Assembly (NCBI RefSeq): GCF_003013475.1
Contig: NZ_PXZO01000052.1
Location: 106,762 to 170,761 of the forward strand
Length of the DNA stretch: 64,000 bases
Direction: 5' to 3'
DNA from: Brevibacillus porteri
GTDB lineage: Bacteria > Bacillota > Bacilli > Brevibacillales > Brevibacillaceae
A program made the translations under genes and the position numbers. Of this stretch, positions 34,533-43,535 are shown one piece after another. Under the pieces are notes generated by a model. That model was given only the letters and a program-made list of their open reading frames with translations, ran no database searches and was not told where the DNA came from. The first letter of the stretch is position 1. Each line of letters starts with the position of its first letter.

Positions 34533-35695
34533 TAGAATTTCTCCGTATACGCACGGTATTGACGTACGTTTTCTGCCATGTCGTCAAGAGAATCAGAAGG
34601 GAATTTTTCGCACATTGCACTCGCGATCTCCCACGCTACCACTGCCTCCGCAACCACACTTGCCGCTGGAACAGCACAACTGTCGGAACGCTCAATGCTC
34701 GCTGAGAATGGCTCTCTCGAGTCAATATCCACACTCATCAACGGTTTGTACAAGGTAGGGATCGGTTTCATGACACCCCGAACAACTACAGGCATTCCTG
34801 TCGTCATTCCGCCTTCGAGTCCACCTGCACGGTTTGTTTTACGGCTGTAGCCGGTTTCTTCGTTCCAAATAATCTCGTCATGAACTTGCGAGCCTTTCAG
34901 ACCAGATGCCTCGAATCCGATGCCGATTTCGACACCTTTGAAAGCCTGAATGCTCATAATCGCTTGTGCAAGACGTCCATCCAGCTTGCGGTCCCATTGC
35001 ACATGGCTACCCAAACCAATCGGCACGCCTTCAACGATAACTTCTACGGTACCACCGAGGGAATCCCCGTCTTCTTTTGCTTTATCAATCGCCGCCATCA
35101 TCAGTGGCTCTGCTTCTTTATCCAAGCAGCGTACTGGCGATTCTTCTGTGCGTGCAATCAGCTCGTCCAGACTTACTTCTTGTCGCTTCGCCACGATCTC
35201 ATTGATCTGGAGTACCTGTCCGCCAATACGGATACCAAATGGAGCCAGCAATTGGCGAGCTACTGCACCAACAGCTACGCGGACAGTGGTCTCACGAGCG
35301 CTGGAACGTTCCAGAATATTGCGCATATCGCGTTGATGATACTTAATAGCCCCGTTTAAATCAGCATGTCCAGGGCGTGGACGGGAAACACGACGCTTTT
35401 CTTCAGTGCCTTCCTCTACAGGTTCAGCACTCATGATTCCTTGCCAATGCGTCCAATCATTATTTTCAACGACCAGTGTGATAGGAGCTCCGGTTGTATA
35501 TCCATGACGGACACCAGAAAGAATTTTCACCTGATCCTTTTCAATCTGCATTCTTCTGCCGCGGCCATGGCCTTTCTGACGACGTGCCAACTGCTCATTA
35601 ATTTCCTCAATGGAAATCGGCAAGTTGCTCGGTACGCCCTCAATGATAGCTGTTAATTGCGGCCCGTGGGATTCCCCTGCTGTCAAGTAACGCAT
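34532..35695 (-). CDS. aroC: chorismate synthase
   Basis: Last shikimate step, 1,4-elimination of EPSP to chorismate with reduced FMN. The 387-residue protein has the signatures GESHGPQLTAIIEG, RRQKGHGRGRRM, and RPRPGHADLNGAIKY in order (named aroF in B. subtilis). ATG at 35695 has GGAGGATGGAGGAAGG upstream. A SigA-like promoter lies about 90 bases upstream. Confidence 0.97.
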   Translation of the reverse strand: MRYLTAGESHGPQLTAIIEGVPSNLPISIEEINEQLARRQKGHGRGRRMQIEKDQVKILSGVRHGYTTGAPITLVVENNDWTHWQGIMSAEPVEEGTEEKRRVSRPRPGHADLNGAIKYHQRDMRNILERSSARETTVRVAVGAVARQLLAPFGIRIGGQVLQINEIVAKRQEVSLDELIARTEESPVRCLDKEAEPLMMAAIDKAKEDGDSLGGTVEVIVEGVPIGLGSHVQWDRKLDGRLAQAIMSIQAFKGVEIGIGFEASGLKGSQVHDEIIWNEETGYSRKTNRAGGLEGGMTTGMPVVVRGVMKPIPTLYKPLMSVDIDSREPFSASIERSDSCAVPAASVVAEAVVAWEIASAMCEKFPSDSLDDMAENVRQYRAYTEKF

Positions 35696-35784
35696 CTCTA
35701 TCCTTCCTCCATCCTCCAGGCAGCCTGTATCCCAAAATGACTCTTTTCGGGATGCTGTCCTTTATCACTTTTAAGCGCTATAAT

Positions 35785-35813
35785 ATCATACCTAGTACGC
35801 CGTGGAAATACAA
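35785..35813 (-). promoter_or_regulatory. SigA-like promoter of aroC
   Basis: TTGTAT (35808-35813), 17-base spacer, TATGAT (35785-35790) on the minus strand, about 90 bases upstream of aroC. Confidence 0.65.
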
Positions 35814-35852
35814 AAGTGGCAAACGTCTGCGAAAAACCTTTTCTTTTTACAG

Positions 35853-35885
35853 GAAAACGCCCCTCCGTATAAGGAGAAGCGCTCT
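35853..35885 (-). terminator. terminator after the 52-codon gene
   Basis: GCGCTTCTCC pairs with GGAGGGGCGT (with G-U pairs) over about ten positions and is followed by TTTT, 37 bases past the small gene. Confidence 0.6.
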
Positions 35886-35921
35886 CGTTACGCTATCGCG
35901 AATAAATCAGGATTGACATAC

Positions 35922-36080
35922 CTACACGTTGAAAAAAGGATTGGGGCTCAGCGGTTTGCGAGTGTGATCTACGCGTATCAAATCATCTAGTTGTGTCCTC
36001 TCCGCCCCTAATATCTGACCACATTCCTGCAGCGTGATCAGCCCTCGACGGTATGCTTCGATGACCTTGTGTTTATCCAT
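35922..36080 (-). CDS. 52-residue hypothetical protein
   Basis: A small frame with a strong ribosome site (GAGGAGG seven bases before ATG) and its own terminator. It reads MDKHKVIEAYRRGLITLQEC and continues GQILGAERTQLDDLIR, a pattern that resembles a short helix-turn-helix; the C-terminus is LSPNPFFNV. It lies between cheR and aroC, where it could be a third, independent unit. No function can be assigned. Confidence 0.7.
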   Translation of the reverse strand: MDKHKVIEAYRRGLITLQECGQILGAERTQLDDLIRVDHTRKPLSPNPFFNV

Positions 36081-36156
36081 CTGCTGCCTCCTCTTGCAAA
36101 GTAGGTATTCCTAGTCTTGGGAAAAAACAGCAGAGATATACCAAGGCCAACATGAA

Positions 36157-36930
36157 TCAACCCATTTTTCGATAGAAGAACGTATCCTCTGTCTCCAGTT
36201 GGTATTGTTGCGGCTGAAAAATTTGTTCCGTGCTGCCTACAAAGAGTACCCCACCAGGTTTCAGTGCCCGGCTAAACTTATGATACAGCTCATGCTTTGC
36301 TTCTTCGGTAAAGTAAATCATCACGTTCCGGCAAATAATCAAATCAAATTGAGAATCAAATGAGTCCGCCAATAAATTATGTTTTTTGAACGTCACTTTT
36401 CTCTTCACTTCGTCCGTTATGCGATAGCTAAGTGTATCTTTTTCAAAATACTTCGTTACGAGGTCTTTCGGACAATCTTGCAGGGAGCGATCCGTGTATA
36501 CCCCTTGCTTTGCTTTTGCCAGTGCTCCCTCATCAATATCGGAAGCGAGCACGGTCGCATCCATCTTCTTGCTCAGCAAAATCAGTGAGAGTGTGTACGG
36601 CTCCTCCCCTGTCGAGCATGCAGCACTCCAGCATTTCACCCGCGGCGATTGCTTCGCCAAGCGTGGCAAAATTTTATTCTCGAGAACTTCCCACCGGCCT
36701 GGATTGCGGAAAAATTCCGATACGTTGATGGTCATCCTATCGAGGAACTCATAGAAAAGCTCCTTGTCTTTAGCGATGGCATCGAAATACTGGGCAAATG
36801 TGTTGTACCCCCGCTTTTGTCTCAACGAGGTTAGACGGCGCTTCATCTGTGCTTCCTTGTAGAGGGCAAGATCAATTCCAGTCATTTTCTTCACACTAGC
36901 AATAAATTGGAGAAAGTCCTTATCTTCCAT
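36157..36930 (-). CDS. cheR: chemotaxis protein methyltransferase CheR
   Basis: SAM-dependent methyltransferase that methylates glutamates on chemoreceptors, setting adaptation. The 257-residue protein has an N-terminal all-alpha CheR_N domain (MKRRLTSLRQKRGYNTFAQY) and the catalytic domain with SAACSTGEEPYTLSLIL, DIDEGALAKA and ICRNVMIYF. ATG follows AAGGGGGT. In B. subtilis cheR also lies alone between ndk and aroC, far from the main che operon. Confidence 0.96.
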   Translation of the reverse strand: MEDKDFLQFIASVKKMTGIDLALYKEAQMKRRLTSLRQKRGYNTFAQYFDAIAKDKELFYEFLDRMTINVSEFFRNPGRWEVLENKILPRLAKQSPRVKCWSAACSTGEEPYTLSLILLSKKMDATVLASDIDEGALAKAKQGVYTDRSLQDCPKDLVTKYFEKDTLSYRITDEVKRKVTFKKHNLLADSFDSQFDLIICRNVMIYFTEEAKHELYHKFSRALKPGGVLFVGSTEQIFQPQQYQLETEDTFFYRKMG

Positions 36931-37015
36931 GCTGAATCGTACCCCCTTTAAAAACTCCTTAACTTCATTCGCTATATTTCGTCATTATCCTATCTGTTTT
37001 GACAAAGATTTTGAC

Positions 37016-37048
37016 AAAAAAAGAAAACCCCACTAAATGGGGGTTTTC
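37016..37048 (-). terminator. terminator after ndk
   Basis: GAAAACCCCC and GGGGTTTTC stem with a short A/T-rich loop and seven U on the minus strand. Confidence 0.9.
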
Positions 37049-37058
37049 TCGATCAGTC

Positions 37059-37502
37059 TTAGATCCAGCGTTGGATTGTTTTCTCGAAGGAGAGAACTTC
37101 TTCAGCGGAGAACCACAGGCCGATTTCACGCTCAGCGCTCTCAGGAGAGTCAGAACCGTGGATGATGTTCATGCCAACGGAAGTAGCGAAATCGCCACGG
37201 ATCGTACCGGAAGCAGCGTCTACTGGGTTTGTTTTGCCCATCATAGCGCGAGCAGTTGTGATTACGTTGTTACCTTGCCATACCATAGCGAATACTGGTC
37301 CGGAAGTGATGAAGTCTACCAGTTCACCGAAGAATGGGCGCTCTTTGTGCTCTGCATAGTGTTCTTCAGCCAATTCGCGGCTTACTGTCATCAGCTTAGC
37401 ACCTACGAGTTGGTAGCCTTTTTTCTCAAAACGGGATACGATTTCCCCGATCAGGTTGCGTTGTACGCCATCTGGTTTTACCATAAGGAATGTTTTTTCC
37501 AT
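37059..37502 (-). CDS. ndk: nucleoside diphosphate kinase
   Basis: Moves the gamma phosphate between NTPs and NDPs through a phosphohistidine. The 147-residue protein starts EKTFLMVKPDGVQRNLIGEI and has the active-site His in NIIHGSDSPESAEREI. The ATG at 37502 follows GGAGG; a longer frame to 37580 is not supported. Lies between hepT and cheR as in B. subtilis. Confidence 0.97.
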   Translation of the reverse strand: MEKTFLMVKPDGVQRNLIGEIVSRFEKKGYQLVGAKLMTVSRELAEEHYAEHKERPFFGELVDFITSGPVFAMVWQGNNVITTARAMMGKTNPVDAASGTIRGDFATSVGMNIIHGSDSPESAEREIGLWFSAEEVLSFEKTIQRWI

Positions 37503-37606
37503 TGTAAGTATGCCTCCATTAGAGCTATGTATTGGTGCATAGGACACCAACGTAAATTTTATCAAAACTAGAGTGGTCAAGCAACAGGAAGACCGTCAAA
37601 AAATCA

Positions 37607-38572
37607 TTAAAATTTGCGATCGATGATGTAATTGGCGATACCTGTCAAAGATGTCTTAGCTTGGTTGTTAGGTAAATCTACGAGAATGGCATGCGCACGG
37701 GCGATGTAACGTTCAGCGAGGCGCTGCGAAAAAGCAATGCCCTCATCTTCTCGCACCATACGAACTGCTTCATCTGTATGATCCCAAAACGTATTTTGCG
37801 CGATCCATTCCTGGAATTGCGCACGTGCCTTTCCATGATGAGCAGAATAAAGCGCAGGCAACGTAATGTTTCCATGCACCAAGTCACTTCCAGCAGGCTT
37901 CCCTAACTGCTTCTCAGTCCCTGTAAAGTCCAAAATGTCGTCGGTAATTTGAAAAGCCATCCCCACATTGTAGCCGTACCAGTACATTTTGCGAATCATG
38001 TCAGCTGACGCTCCGCTTGCCACTGCTCCTAATTGACAGCTAATCGCAATTAAAAGCGCCGTTTTTCGTTTGATTCTGCGCAAATACGTACGGAAATTTT
38101 GGTCCCAGTTATTCAAATCCTTTACTTGCTCGATCTCTCCCTTGCAAACCTCGACGATTGCATTCGAGAGAATTTGGTGCAATTGCGGAATCGGGAGCTG
38201 GGAGGCAATGGCCAATGCCCGCGCAAAAATATAGTCGCCTGCGTACATGGCTACTTTGTTATCCCACTTCATCCGAACGGTATCTTTTCCGCGACGCTTA
38301 TCCGCATCATCAATCACATCATCATGGACAAGCGAAGCCATGTGGATCAGTTCAAGAGGAACGGCCACATGCTTTAGCTTCTTGACATCGTAATTGCCCC
38401 ACTTACCGCCAAGCAAAACAAAAACGGGACGAATCCGCTTTCCTCCTGCCTTGAGTAAGTGAGTCGAAGATAGATACAGCTCTCGAACCGGCGTATCAAT
38501 CGCTTTTTCCAGTTCATCTTCTATGTATTGGACATCTTTTTTCATCTTGAAGTAAATATCGACTAGATTCAT
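37607..38572 (-). CDS. hepT: heptaprenyl diphosphate synthase component II
   Basis: Catalytic subunit of the enzyme making the C35 side chain of menaquinone-7. The 321-residue trans-prenyltransferase has LLKAGGKRIRPVFVLL, the first aspartate-rich motif LVHDDVIDDADKRRG and the second QITDDILDFTG. It needs HepS, encoded at 41714-42550. I prefer the ATG at 38572, after AGGTGG; a GTG at 38581 overlaps that site. It follows mqnA by nine bases, tying side-chain and head-group synthesis. Confidence 0.95.
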   Translation of the reverse strand: MNLVDIYFKMKKDVQYIEDELEKAIDTPVRELYLSSTHLLKAGGKRIRPVFVLLGGKWGNYDVKKLKHVAVPLELIHMASLVHDDVIDDADKRRGKDTVRMKWDNKVAMYAGDYIFARALAIASQLPIPQLHQILSNAIVEVCKGEIEQVKDLNNWDQNFRTYLRRIKRKTALLIAISCQLGAVASGASADMIRKMYWYGYNVGMAFQITDDILDFTGTEKQLGKPAGSDLVHGNITLPALYSAHHGKARAQFQEWIAQNTFWDHTDEAVRMVREDEGIAFSQRLAERYIARAHAILVDLPNNQAKTSLTGIANYIIDRKF

Positions 38573-38581
38573 CCGTTCCAC

Positions 38582-39445
38582 CTATCTCGTCAACGTAGTA
38601 TTGGTCTGTCGGCCGCCAGCTTGCCACAGATCGACGGTTGCAGGTGCCGATAGAAGTCCCAGCTCCGCTGCGCATCGGTAATAGTACTCCAGTCCAATCC
38701 GCTGAACGTCACCGAAATCGTGCTGTAATCCTTGGAAATAGTGGATCCATTGCTCTTTCTCTCCACCGAAATGTGTGTGAACGTAGTCAATCAAAGGGGC
38801 TGTATTCGCTCTTGTTTTCCTTTTGCTCTCTAAAAAAGAAGCATGGACTTCCGCGATCAAATCATGCTGATCGGCAATAACCGCTCGACGAAGAGCCCAA
38901 ATGGCGAAGGTCATGGAATAGCCCGTAAATTGATGCCACAGCTCTCCTAAGTCATAGACATGCAGGTCTTTGGCCGTTCGCTCAGCTGAAATAGCGTCGT
39001 CCCCGATCAAGAGCGCTGCATCAGCATCCTCCAGCATTTCTTGCAAAATGGGTTCCTGTGTAACGTAGGAAATCTCATAATCGTAAAACTTATGGAGAAT
39101 GATCTTTAAGAGGTTCACTGTGGTAGCCGATGTGTTGGTCAAGGCTATTTTGGCACCGTTTATTTGTTCAATCGGCTTTTTGCTGAACAAGAAAAGGGAG
39201 CCTACTCTCCCCTTGGCACTGACAGACAGATCTGCCAATGCCACGTATTCGGAGGCATGCTCTGCATAGCTAAACGAAGAAATCGGTCCCAAGTCTATCT
39301 CGCCATTCGCCATTGCAGTGTTTAACTGGGCAGGAACCTGGCGGATGAATTCGATTCGGTCTTCGAATTTCGCCTGATCAAAATAGAAGTAAACCGGCAA
39401 TACATTGGTATACAAAATTTGTCCAACACGCAAAGACTTTTGCAT
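38582..39445 (-). CDS. mqnA: chorismate dehydratase MqnA (futalosine menaquinone pathway)
   Basis: MqnA removes water from chorismate to make 3-[(1-carboxyvinyl)oxy]benzoate, the first step of the futalosine route to menaquinone. The 287-residue protein has the periplasmic-binding-like fold with VGQILYTNVLPVYFYF at the start, LGPISSFSYAEH near residue 55 and ALLIGDDAI near 145, all characteristic of the family. ATG at 39445 follows GGGGGGAA, four bases after the UbiX gene. B. subtilis lacks this gene and uses the o-succinylbenzoate route. Confidence 0.9.
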   Translation of the reverse strand: MQKSLRVGQILYTNVLPVYFYFDQAKFEDRIEFIRQVPAQLNTAMANGEIDLGPISSFSYAEHASEYVALADLSVSAKGRVGSLFLFSKKPIEQINGAKIALTNTSATTVNLLKIILHKFYDYEISYVTQEPILQEMLEDADAALLIGDDAISAERTAKDLHVYDLGELWHQFTGYSMTFAIWALRRAVIADQHDLIAEVHASFLESKRKTRANTAPLIDYVHTHFGGEKEQWIHYFQGLQHDFGDVQRIGLEYYYRCAAELGLLSAPATVDLWQAGGRQTNTTLTR

Positions 39446-39449
39446 GCGT

Positions 39450-40046
39450 TTATTCCCCCCAACGCCGGAACAGCGAATGTGGTACATCAATTGCATCCAA
39501 AGTTTTCCCTACTACAAAATTGATCAGATCGTCCATGGTTTGCGGTTTCTGATAGTAGCCTGGCATAGCAGGCAGAATCTTGACTCCCAGACGACTTAAT
39601 TTGAGCATGTTCTCGAGCTGAATCGCATTGAACGGCGTCTCTCTCGGAACGATGACCAAGCGCCGACCTTCCTTGATCATGACATCTGCAACACGCTCCA
39701 GCAAATTACCTGATGCACCATGCGCGATGCCAGAAACAGTCCCCATCGAGCACGGTACTACGATCATACCGTCACAGCGATAGGAACCACTGGCTGCGGG
39801 ACAATTGAAATCTCGCAGTCCCCAATAATGTAGCTCACCCGAAAAGTCTTGTTGCAGCTTCTCCTGCAATAGAGCTTCTCTGTCATCCGTGTGCCAATCC
39901 AGTTCATCACGAAATACTTGCCAGCCTGCTTCTGTAATCATCAAGTGAACGATATGTCCAGCACGTAAAAGCTCCTGGACGACTCGAACACCATAGATAG
40001 CACCACTTGCACCCGTTATCCCGACAGCCCACTTTTGCTTGTTCAT
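39450..40046 (-). CDS. ubiX: UbiX-family flavin prenyltransferase
   Basis: Makes prenylated FMN, cofactor of UbiD-type decarboxylases; in the futalosine pathway the pair removes the carboxyl group late in the route. The 198-residue flavoprotein shows VGITGASGAIYGVRVVQELL, the VPCSMGTVSGIAHG segment and LVIVPRETPFNAIQLENML. ATGA overlap with the UbiA-type gene. The UbiD partner is not in this window. Confidence 0.92.
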   Translation of the reverse strand: MNKQKWAVGITGASGAIYGVRVVQELLRAGHIVHLMITEAGWQVFRDELDWHTDDREALLQEKLQQDFSGELHYWGLRDFNCPAASGSYRCDGMIVVPCSMGTVSGIAHGASGNLLERVADVMIKEGRRLVIVPRETPFNAIQLENMLKLSRLGVKILPAMPGYYQKPQTMDDLINFVVGKTLDAIDVPHSLFRRWGE

Positions 40047-40912
40047 GCAATCACCAAATCAATCATCGTAAAGGTAAACATCACGACACTCAAGATGCCA
40101 TTCATATTGAAGAATGCCATGTCCAGCTTGGACAGGTCTGTCGGCTTTACCAGCGTGTGTTCATAGATCAAAATCGCACCAGAAATAAGCACGCCTACCA
40201 AGAACCAGATAGACAAGTCTGCGACTACATACAACGACATCAGACCAACGAAAGTAAGAACGTGGCATACGCGGGCAATCAGAAGTGCATTGGCAATTCC
40301 GAAGCGGCTCGGCATGGAATAAAGTCCTTCTTTACGGTCAAAATCTGCGTCCTGGCACGCATAAATGATATCAAATCCTGCTGTCCAGAACATAACAGAT
40401 GCAAACAATAGAAGGCCGATGCCATCTACTTGACCTGTTGTCGCTACCCAGCCACCTAACGGACCAAACCCGATGGCAACCCCGAGAACAAAATGGCAAA
40501 GCCAAGTAAAACGTTTCGTATAGGAATAAAGCACAAGAACAAACACAGCGAGTGGCAACAATTTCACAGCCAAATCATTTAACTGGAATGCAGCAATGAA
40601 CAACACCGCAAAGGACACCACGATAAATAAAATGACTTCCACAATCGAAATGAGACCAGCAGGTATCGCTCGTGTGACCGTCCGAGGATTTTTCGCATCA
40701 ATCACCCGGTCGATGACACGGTTTAAGGACATCGCTGCACTTCGAGCGCCCACCATCGCTACCGTCACCCAGAAAATTTCCGACCAGGTAGGCCATGCAT
40801 TCTCTACCACAATACTTCCCAAAACAGCTCCCATAAAAGCAAAAGGCAAGGCAAAAAGGGAGTGCTCGAATTTAATCATTTCCAAGATGACTTTCAATTT
40901 ACGTAGACCCAT
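40043..40912 (-). CDS. mqnP: UbiA-family prenyltransferase, MqnP type
   Basis: Integral membrane enzyme attaching the polyprenyl chain to the aromatic acid precursor. The 289-residue protein has about eight to nine helices; the first Asp-rich motif is SLNRVIDRVIDAKNPRT, the second DADFDRKEGLYSMPSRFG. Position between menG and ubiX-mqnA supports MqnP rather than the MenA or ubiquinone type. ATG has AGGAAG upstream. Confidence 0.9.
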   Translation of the reverse strand: MGLRKLKVILEMIKFEHSLFALPFAFMGAVLGSIVVENAWPTWSEIFWVTVAMVGARSAAMSLNRVIDRVIDAKNPRTVTRAIPAGLISIVEVILFIVVSFAVLFIAAFQLNDLAVKLLPLAVFVLVLYSYTKRFTWLCHFVLGVAIGFGPLGGWVATTGQVDGIGLLLFASVMFWTAGFDIIYACQDADFDRKEGLYSMPSRFGIANALLIARVCHVLTFVGLMSLYVVADLSIWFLVGVLISGAILIYEHTLVKPTDLSKLDMAFFNMNGILSVVMFTFTMIDLVIA

Positions 40913-40989
40913 CTATGACACTTCCTATCTAGTGAAGAAATACCGGTTTACTCCCCATATACGCGTTTGGGGCCATCGCATTCGTCAAC

Positions 40990-41709
40990 CTATGGCTTTG
41001 TGCCAATATGCAAGGCTGATACGCCGCCCATAAACAATTTGACCTGAACCGGGTCCAAGCCTGCTTTCTGAAACATGCTTGCCAGTTCGCGACTGTCCGG
41101 GAAATTGGTCAGGGATTGTGGCAGCCACGCATACTCTTCGTACTTGTTGACTGTCAGCTTCGCGATAAATGGCAAGATTTTGTAGAAATATAAGTAAAAT
41201 AGCTTCCGGTACGGAATGAACGGGGGCTTGGACACTTCCAGAGAAACGACTTTACCGCCCGGCTTCACAACACGCGCCATTTCATTCAAGACCTGCTGAA
41301 CATCCGGTACATTGCGCAGGGCAAACCCGATTGTCACGAAGTCGAATGTATGATCCTCGTAGGGCAGATTCATCGCATCTGCGTTTACTAGCTTTACGTT
41401 GTTGCCAACACCAGCGTTCGCCACTTTATATGCCCCGACATCCAACATATTTTGGCTGAAATCAAGGCCAACAACGCTGCCTTCTTTACCAACTGCCTTG
41501 GCCAATGCAATGGTCCAGTCTGCTGTACCACAAGCGACATCCAACGCTGTATGCCCTGGCTGAATATTCATCTGCTTCATCGTGTAATTACGCCAAGCAA
41601 TATGACTGCCAAAGCTGATTACATTATTCATTTTGTCGTAATCGTTTGCAATGCTCTCGAAAACGGAGTGAACGTACTCTGCTTTCTCATTCATCTGTGT
41701 CTGGTTCAC
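40990..41709 (-). CDS. menG: demethylmenaquinone methyltransferase
   Basis: Final SAM-dependent C-methylation to menaquinone (MenG/UbiE). The 239-residue protein has the SAM site TALDVACGTADWTIALAKA, the ADAMNLPYEDHTFD segment and VTIGFALRNVPD. I chose the GTG at 41709, ten bases after GAGGAG; an ATG at 41694 is too far from it, and an upstream TTG lies in the site. The ribosome site overlaps the hepS end, so translation is coupled. Confidence 0.93.
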   Translation of the reverse strand: MNQTQMNEKAEYVHSVFESIANDYDKMNNVISFGSHIAWRNYTMKQMNIQPGHTALDVACGTADWTIALAKAVGKEGSVVGLDFSQNMLDVGAYKVANAGVGNNVKLVNADAMNLPYEDHTFDFVTIGFALRNVPDVQQVLNEMARVVKPGGKVVSLEVSKPPFIPYRKLFYLYFYKILPFIAKLTVNKYEEYAWLPQSLTNFPDSRELASMFQKAGLDPVQVKLFMGGVSALHIGTKP

Positions 41710-41713
41710 TTGG

Positions 41714-42550
41714 CTACATCTCCTCAATTACCTTCTTCAAGCGACTGATCCGATGGGAGTACCGTGCCGTAATGGATGCAAGCATGTTCCGCGTCTCTGC
41801 CGGATGCAGCGTACGCACCATTTGCTCACATAAACCGATTAATTCGATGGCTTTTCCCTCAACGCCAGACAAAACTTGCGCGAGTGTAGCACCGGGTTTT
41901 TGCAGCAAAAAACGGGCAAAACCAAAAGGGACTTGTTCTTGCCATTTGAGCTGCTCCCACTCTCCGATCACACTCTCTACCTTGGCTGTTTCCTTCATCA
42001 GATCGCTCCAGAATCGACGGCGATCAGCTGAATCAGAATACTCCTCTACAACAGCCACGTATAAGCCCGTATCAATCGTATTTCGCAGTTCCCAGTACTC
42101 TTCATCTGATAAAATCTTGCTATCTCGCCCAGCGATGTAGAGTCTCATTTTCGCTTCGTTCACTCGCTGAATGGCTGCCGACAACACTTGAATAGCTTGG
42201 ATTTCACCCGCTGAAGCCAGAAGGTGATAATAGCGACTGCTGTAATAATCACCCGCAAGTACGGTCAGCTGTCGGTTTCGCTCCGCGCTCTGTGAGGAGT
42301 CGTACTCATTTTTCACGAGCTCATGCGTGTCCAGTCCCAATTGGACAAGTCCTGTTGCTGTACATAAAACCGAAGCCTTTTCCTTCGGCATACCTTGTTC
42401 CAGCAAAAAAAGGTACAACAGCTCTAGACGATTTTCCGCCATGGAAGGAACGTCAACATAATGTTCTACATAGGAATGGGTGATTCTCTTGTAGATTTGT
42501 TCGATAATGGACCGAACCTCTTCTACATTCGGGGAAAGTTCTTTGCTCAT
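41714..42550 (-). CDS. hepS: heptaprenyl diphosphate synthase component I
   Basis: Non-catalytic, chain-length-determining partner of HepT. The 278-residue helical protein (AENRLELLYLFLLEQGM, VLAGDYYSSRYYHLLASAG) matches HepS-type sequences. ATG follows GGAGGAGG. In B. subtilis hepS-menH-hepT are adjacent; here the mqn genes are inserted between menG and hepT. Confidence 0.93.
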   Translation of the reverse strand: MSKELSPNVEEVRSIIEQIYKRITHSYVEHYVDVPSMAENRLELLYLFLLEQGMPKEKASVLCTATGLVQLGLDTHELVKNEYDSSQSAERNRQLTVLAGDYYSSRYYHLLASAGEIQAIQVLSAAIQRVNEAKMRLYIAGRDSKILSDEEYWELRNTIDTGLYVAVVEEYSDSADRRRFWSDLMKETAKVESVIGEWEQLKWQEQVPFGFARFLLQKPGATLAQVLSGVEGKAIELIGLCEQMVRTLHPAETRNMLASITARYSHRISRLKKVIEEM

Positions 42551-42675
42551 GCGTCCTCCTCCACAAGCTGCACAACCTAAAGATGTCTGCCTGTTCCGTA
42601 CTGTTCCTTACTCTTCGGTCTTCCTCTGCCGTCCGGTCAAAAGGCCGTCTCTACTATCATACCATACTTCTTCCA

Positions 42676-43197
42676 TCAGGGACTAATTCGCTCATAAAAA
42701 TACGGCTCGATTCGAATGGGAAATGTACTGCTTACAAAGGACTGGATATCCGAAGGGTCGGTCAAAGGTTTGTCATGCCCTGCGAGATTTCCCGTTGTCG
42801 ATTGTATGGCAATCAATAATCTCGATTCTTTTGGTGGATCCGTCTCCTCCAACAAGCGATAGTACACGGGCCCAACATTGTCTGCATAGGTACGCAAGTC
42901 GTATGTCAAACGGTAAAAATCTTGATAGACGGTGTTTAGCTCTACTTTTTCGGCAGGTTTCACCACAAAATCGACATAGATCGATGGGTTTTCCCATTTT
43001 ATACGCTTAATATTATAATGTGTCGACAACCTTGTAAACAAATCAAGGGCATTTTGCTCGCTTAAGTGAATGGCTCGTGCCGACTGAAATGTCGGTATAT
43101 CCGCTTGCATCCACTGATTTGTAGGAACGAGCGACAGCATCAGAGCCAAGAAAGTGGAAACAGCAATCGCCATCAACAATTGGCGCGGCATAGACAT
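42676..43197 (-). CDS. hypothetical exported or membrane-anchored protein
   Basis: A 173-residue protein with one N-terminal hydrophobic segment (about 7-24, MAIAVSTFLALMLSLV) and a soluble alpha/beta domain, ending RIEPYFYERISP. No cysteine lipobox is seen, so it is probably anchored by an uncleaved helix or secreted. ATG at 43197 follows GGAGGAGAGGG. It lies between the mtrB terminator and hepS. I recognise no family. Confidence 0.65.
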   Translation of the reverse strand: MSMPRQLLMAIAVSTFLALMLSLVPTNQWMQADIPTFQSARAIHLSEQNALDLFTRLSTHYNIKRIKWENPSIYVDFVVKPAEKVELNTVYQDFYRLTYDLRTYADNVGPVYYRLLEETDPPKESRLLIAIQSTTGNLAGHDKPLTDPSDIQSFVSSTFPIRIEPYFYERISP

Positions 43198-43222
43198 CCC
43201 TCCTCTCCTCCATTGTACAAAC

Positions 43223-43245
43223 AAAAAAAGCAGGCTATGCCTGCT
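43223..43245 (-). terminator. terminator after mtrB
   Basis: AGCAGGC and GCCTGCT form a 7-bp stem with a three-base loop, followed by seven U. It separates mtrB from the downstream hypothetical gene. Confidence 0.9.
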
Positions 43246-43267
43246 TCTTAGCAAAACGACTTGCTCT

Positions 43268-43498
43268 TTATTCGGTCGTATCCACGACGCCATGCTGCGA
43301 GTAAATCACTGCTTTTCCTCGCACCTTAATCGCAGAGGTGTGCTCAGTAAATTGAAAAATCATGACCTCGTCTTTATCGAGTTTCTCTGTATGATGAAAA
43401 CGCGTATCAGTGCCTCTTGTTAATCCGATCACATGAACGCCATTTTCCTTCGCTTTGACTACGAAATAATCCTGATTAAATCCCGATGGTTGTGCCAA
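43268..43498 (-). CDS. mtrB: trp RNA-binding attenuation protein (TRAP)
   Basis: TRAP forms an 11-subunit ring that binds tryptophan and then wraps (G/U)AG-repeat RNA. The 76-residue protein carries VHVIGLTRGTDTRFHHTEKL and TEHTSAIKVRGKAVIYSQ, nearly identical to B. subtilis TRAP over its core, including the GTDT tryptophan-binding loop and the KLDKDEV RNA-contact strand. The start is TTG at 43498, seven bases after AGGAGG. It lies between the lytic transglycosylase and a hypothetical gene, no longer next to folE. Its target leader is at 32922-32977. Confidence 0.96.
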   Translation of the reverse strand: MAQPSGFNQDYFVVKAKENGVHVIGLTRGTDTRFHHTEKLDKDEVMIFQFTEHTSAIKVRGKAVIYSQHGVVDTTE

Positions 43499-43535
43499 TA
43501 TGTTTCCTCCTGACCAATACGATATGCGAGTATGT

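Noticed and set aside
41709..41727. Upstream TTG start for menG
   Set aside because: It lies inside the ribosome binding site; the GTG at 41709 is better spaced.
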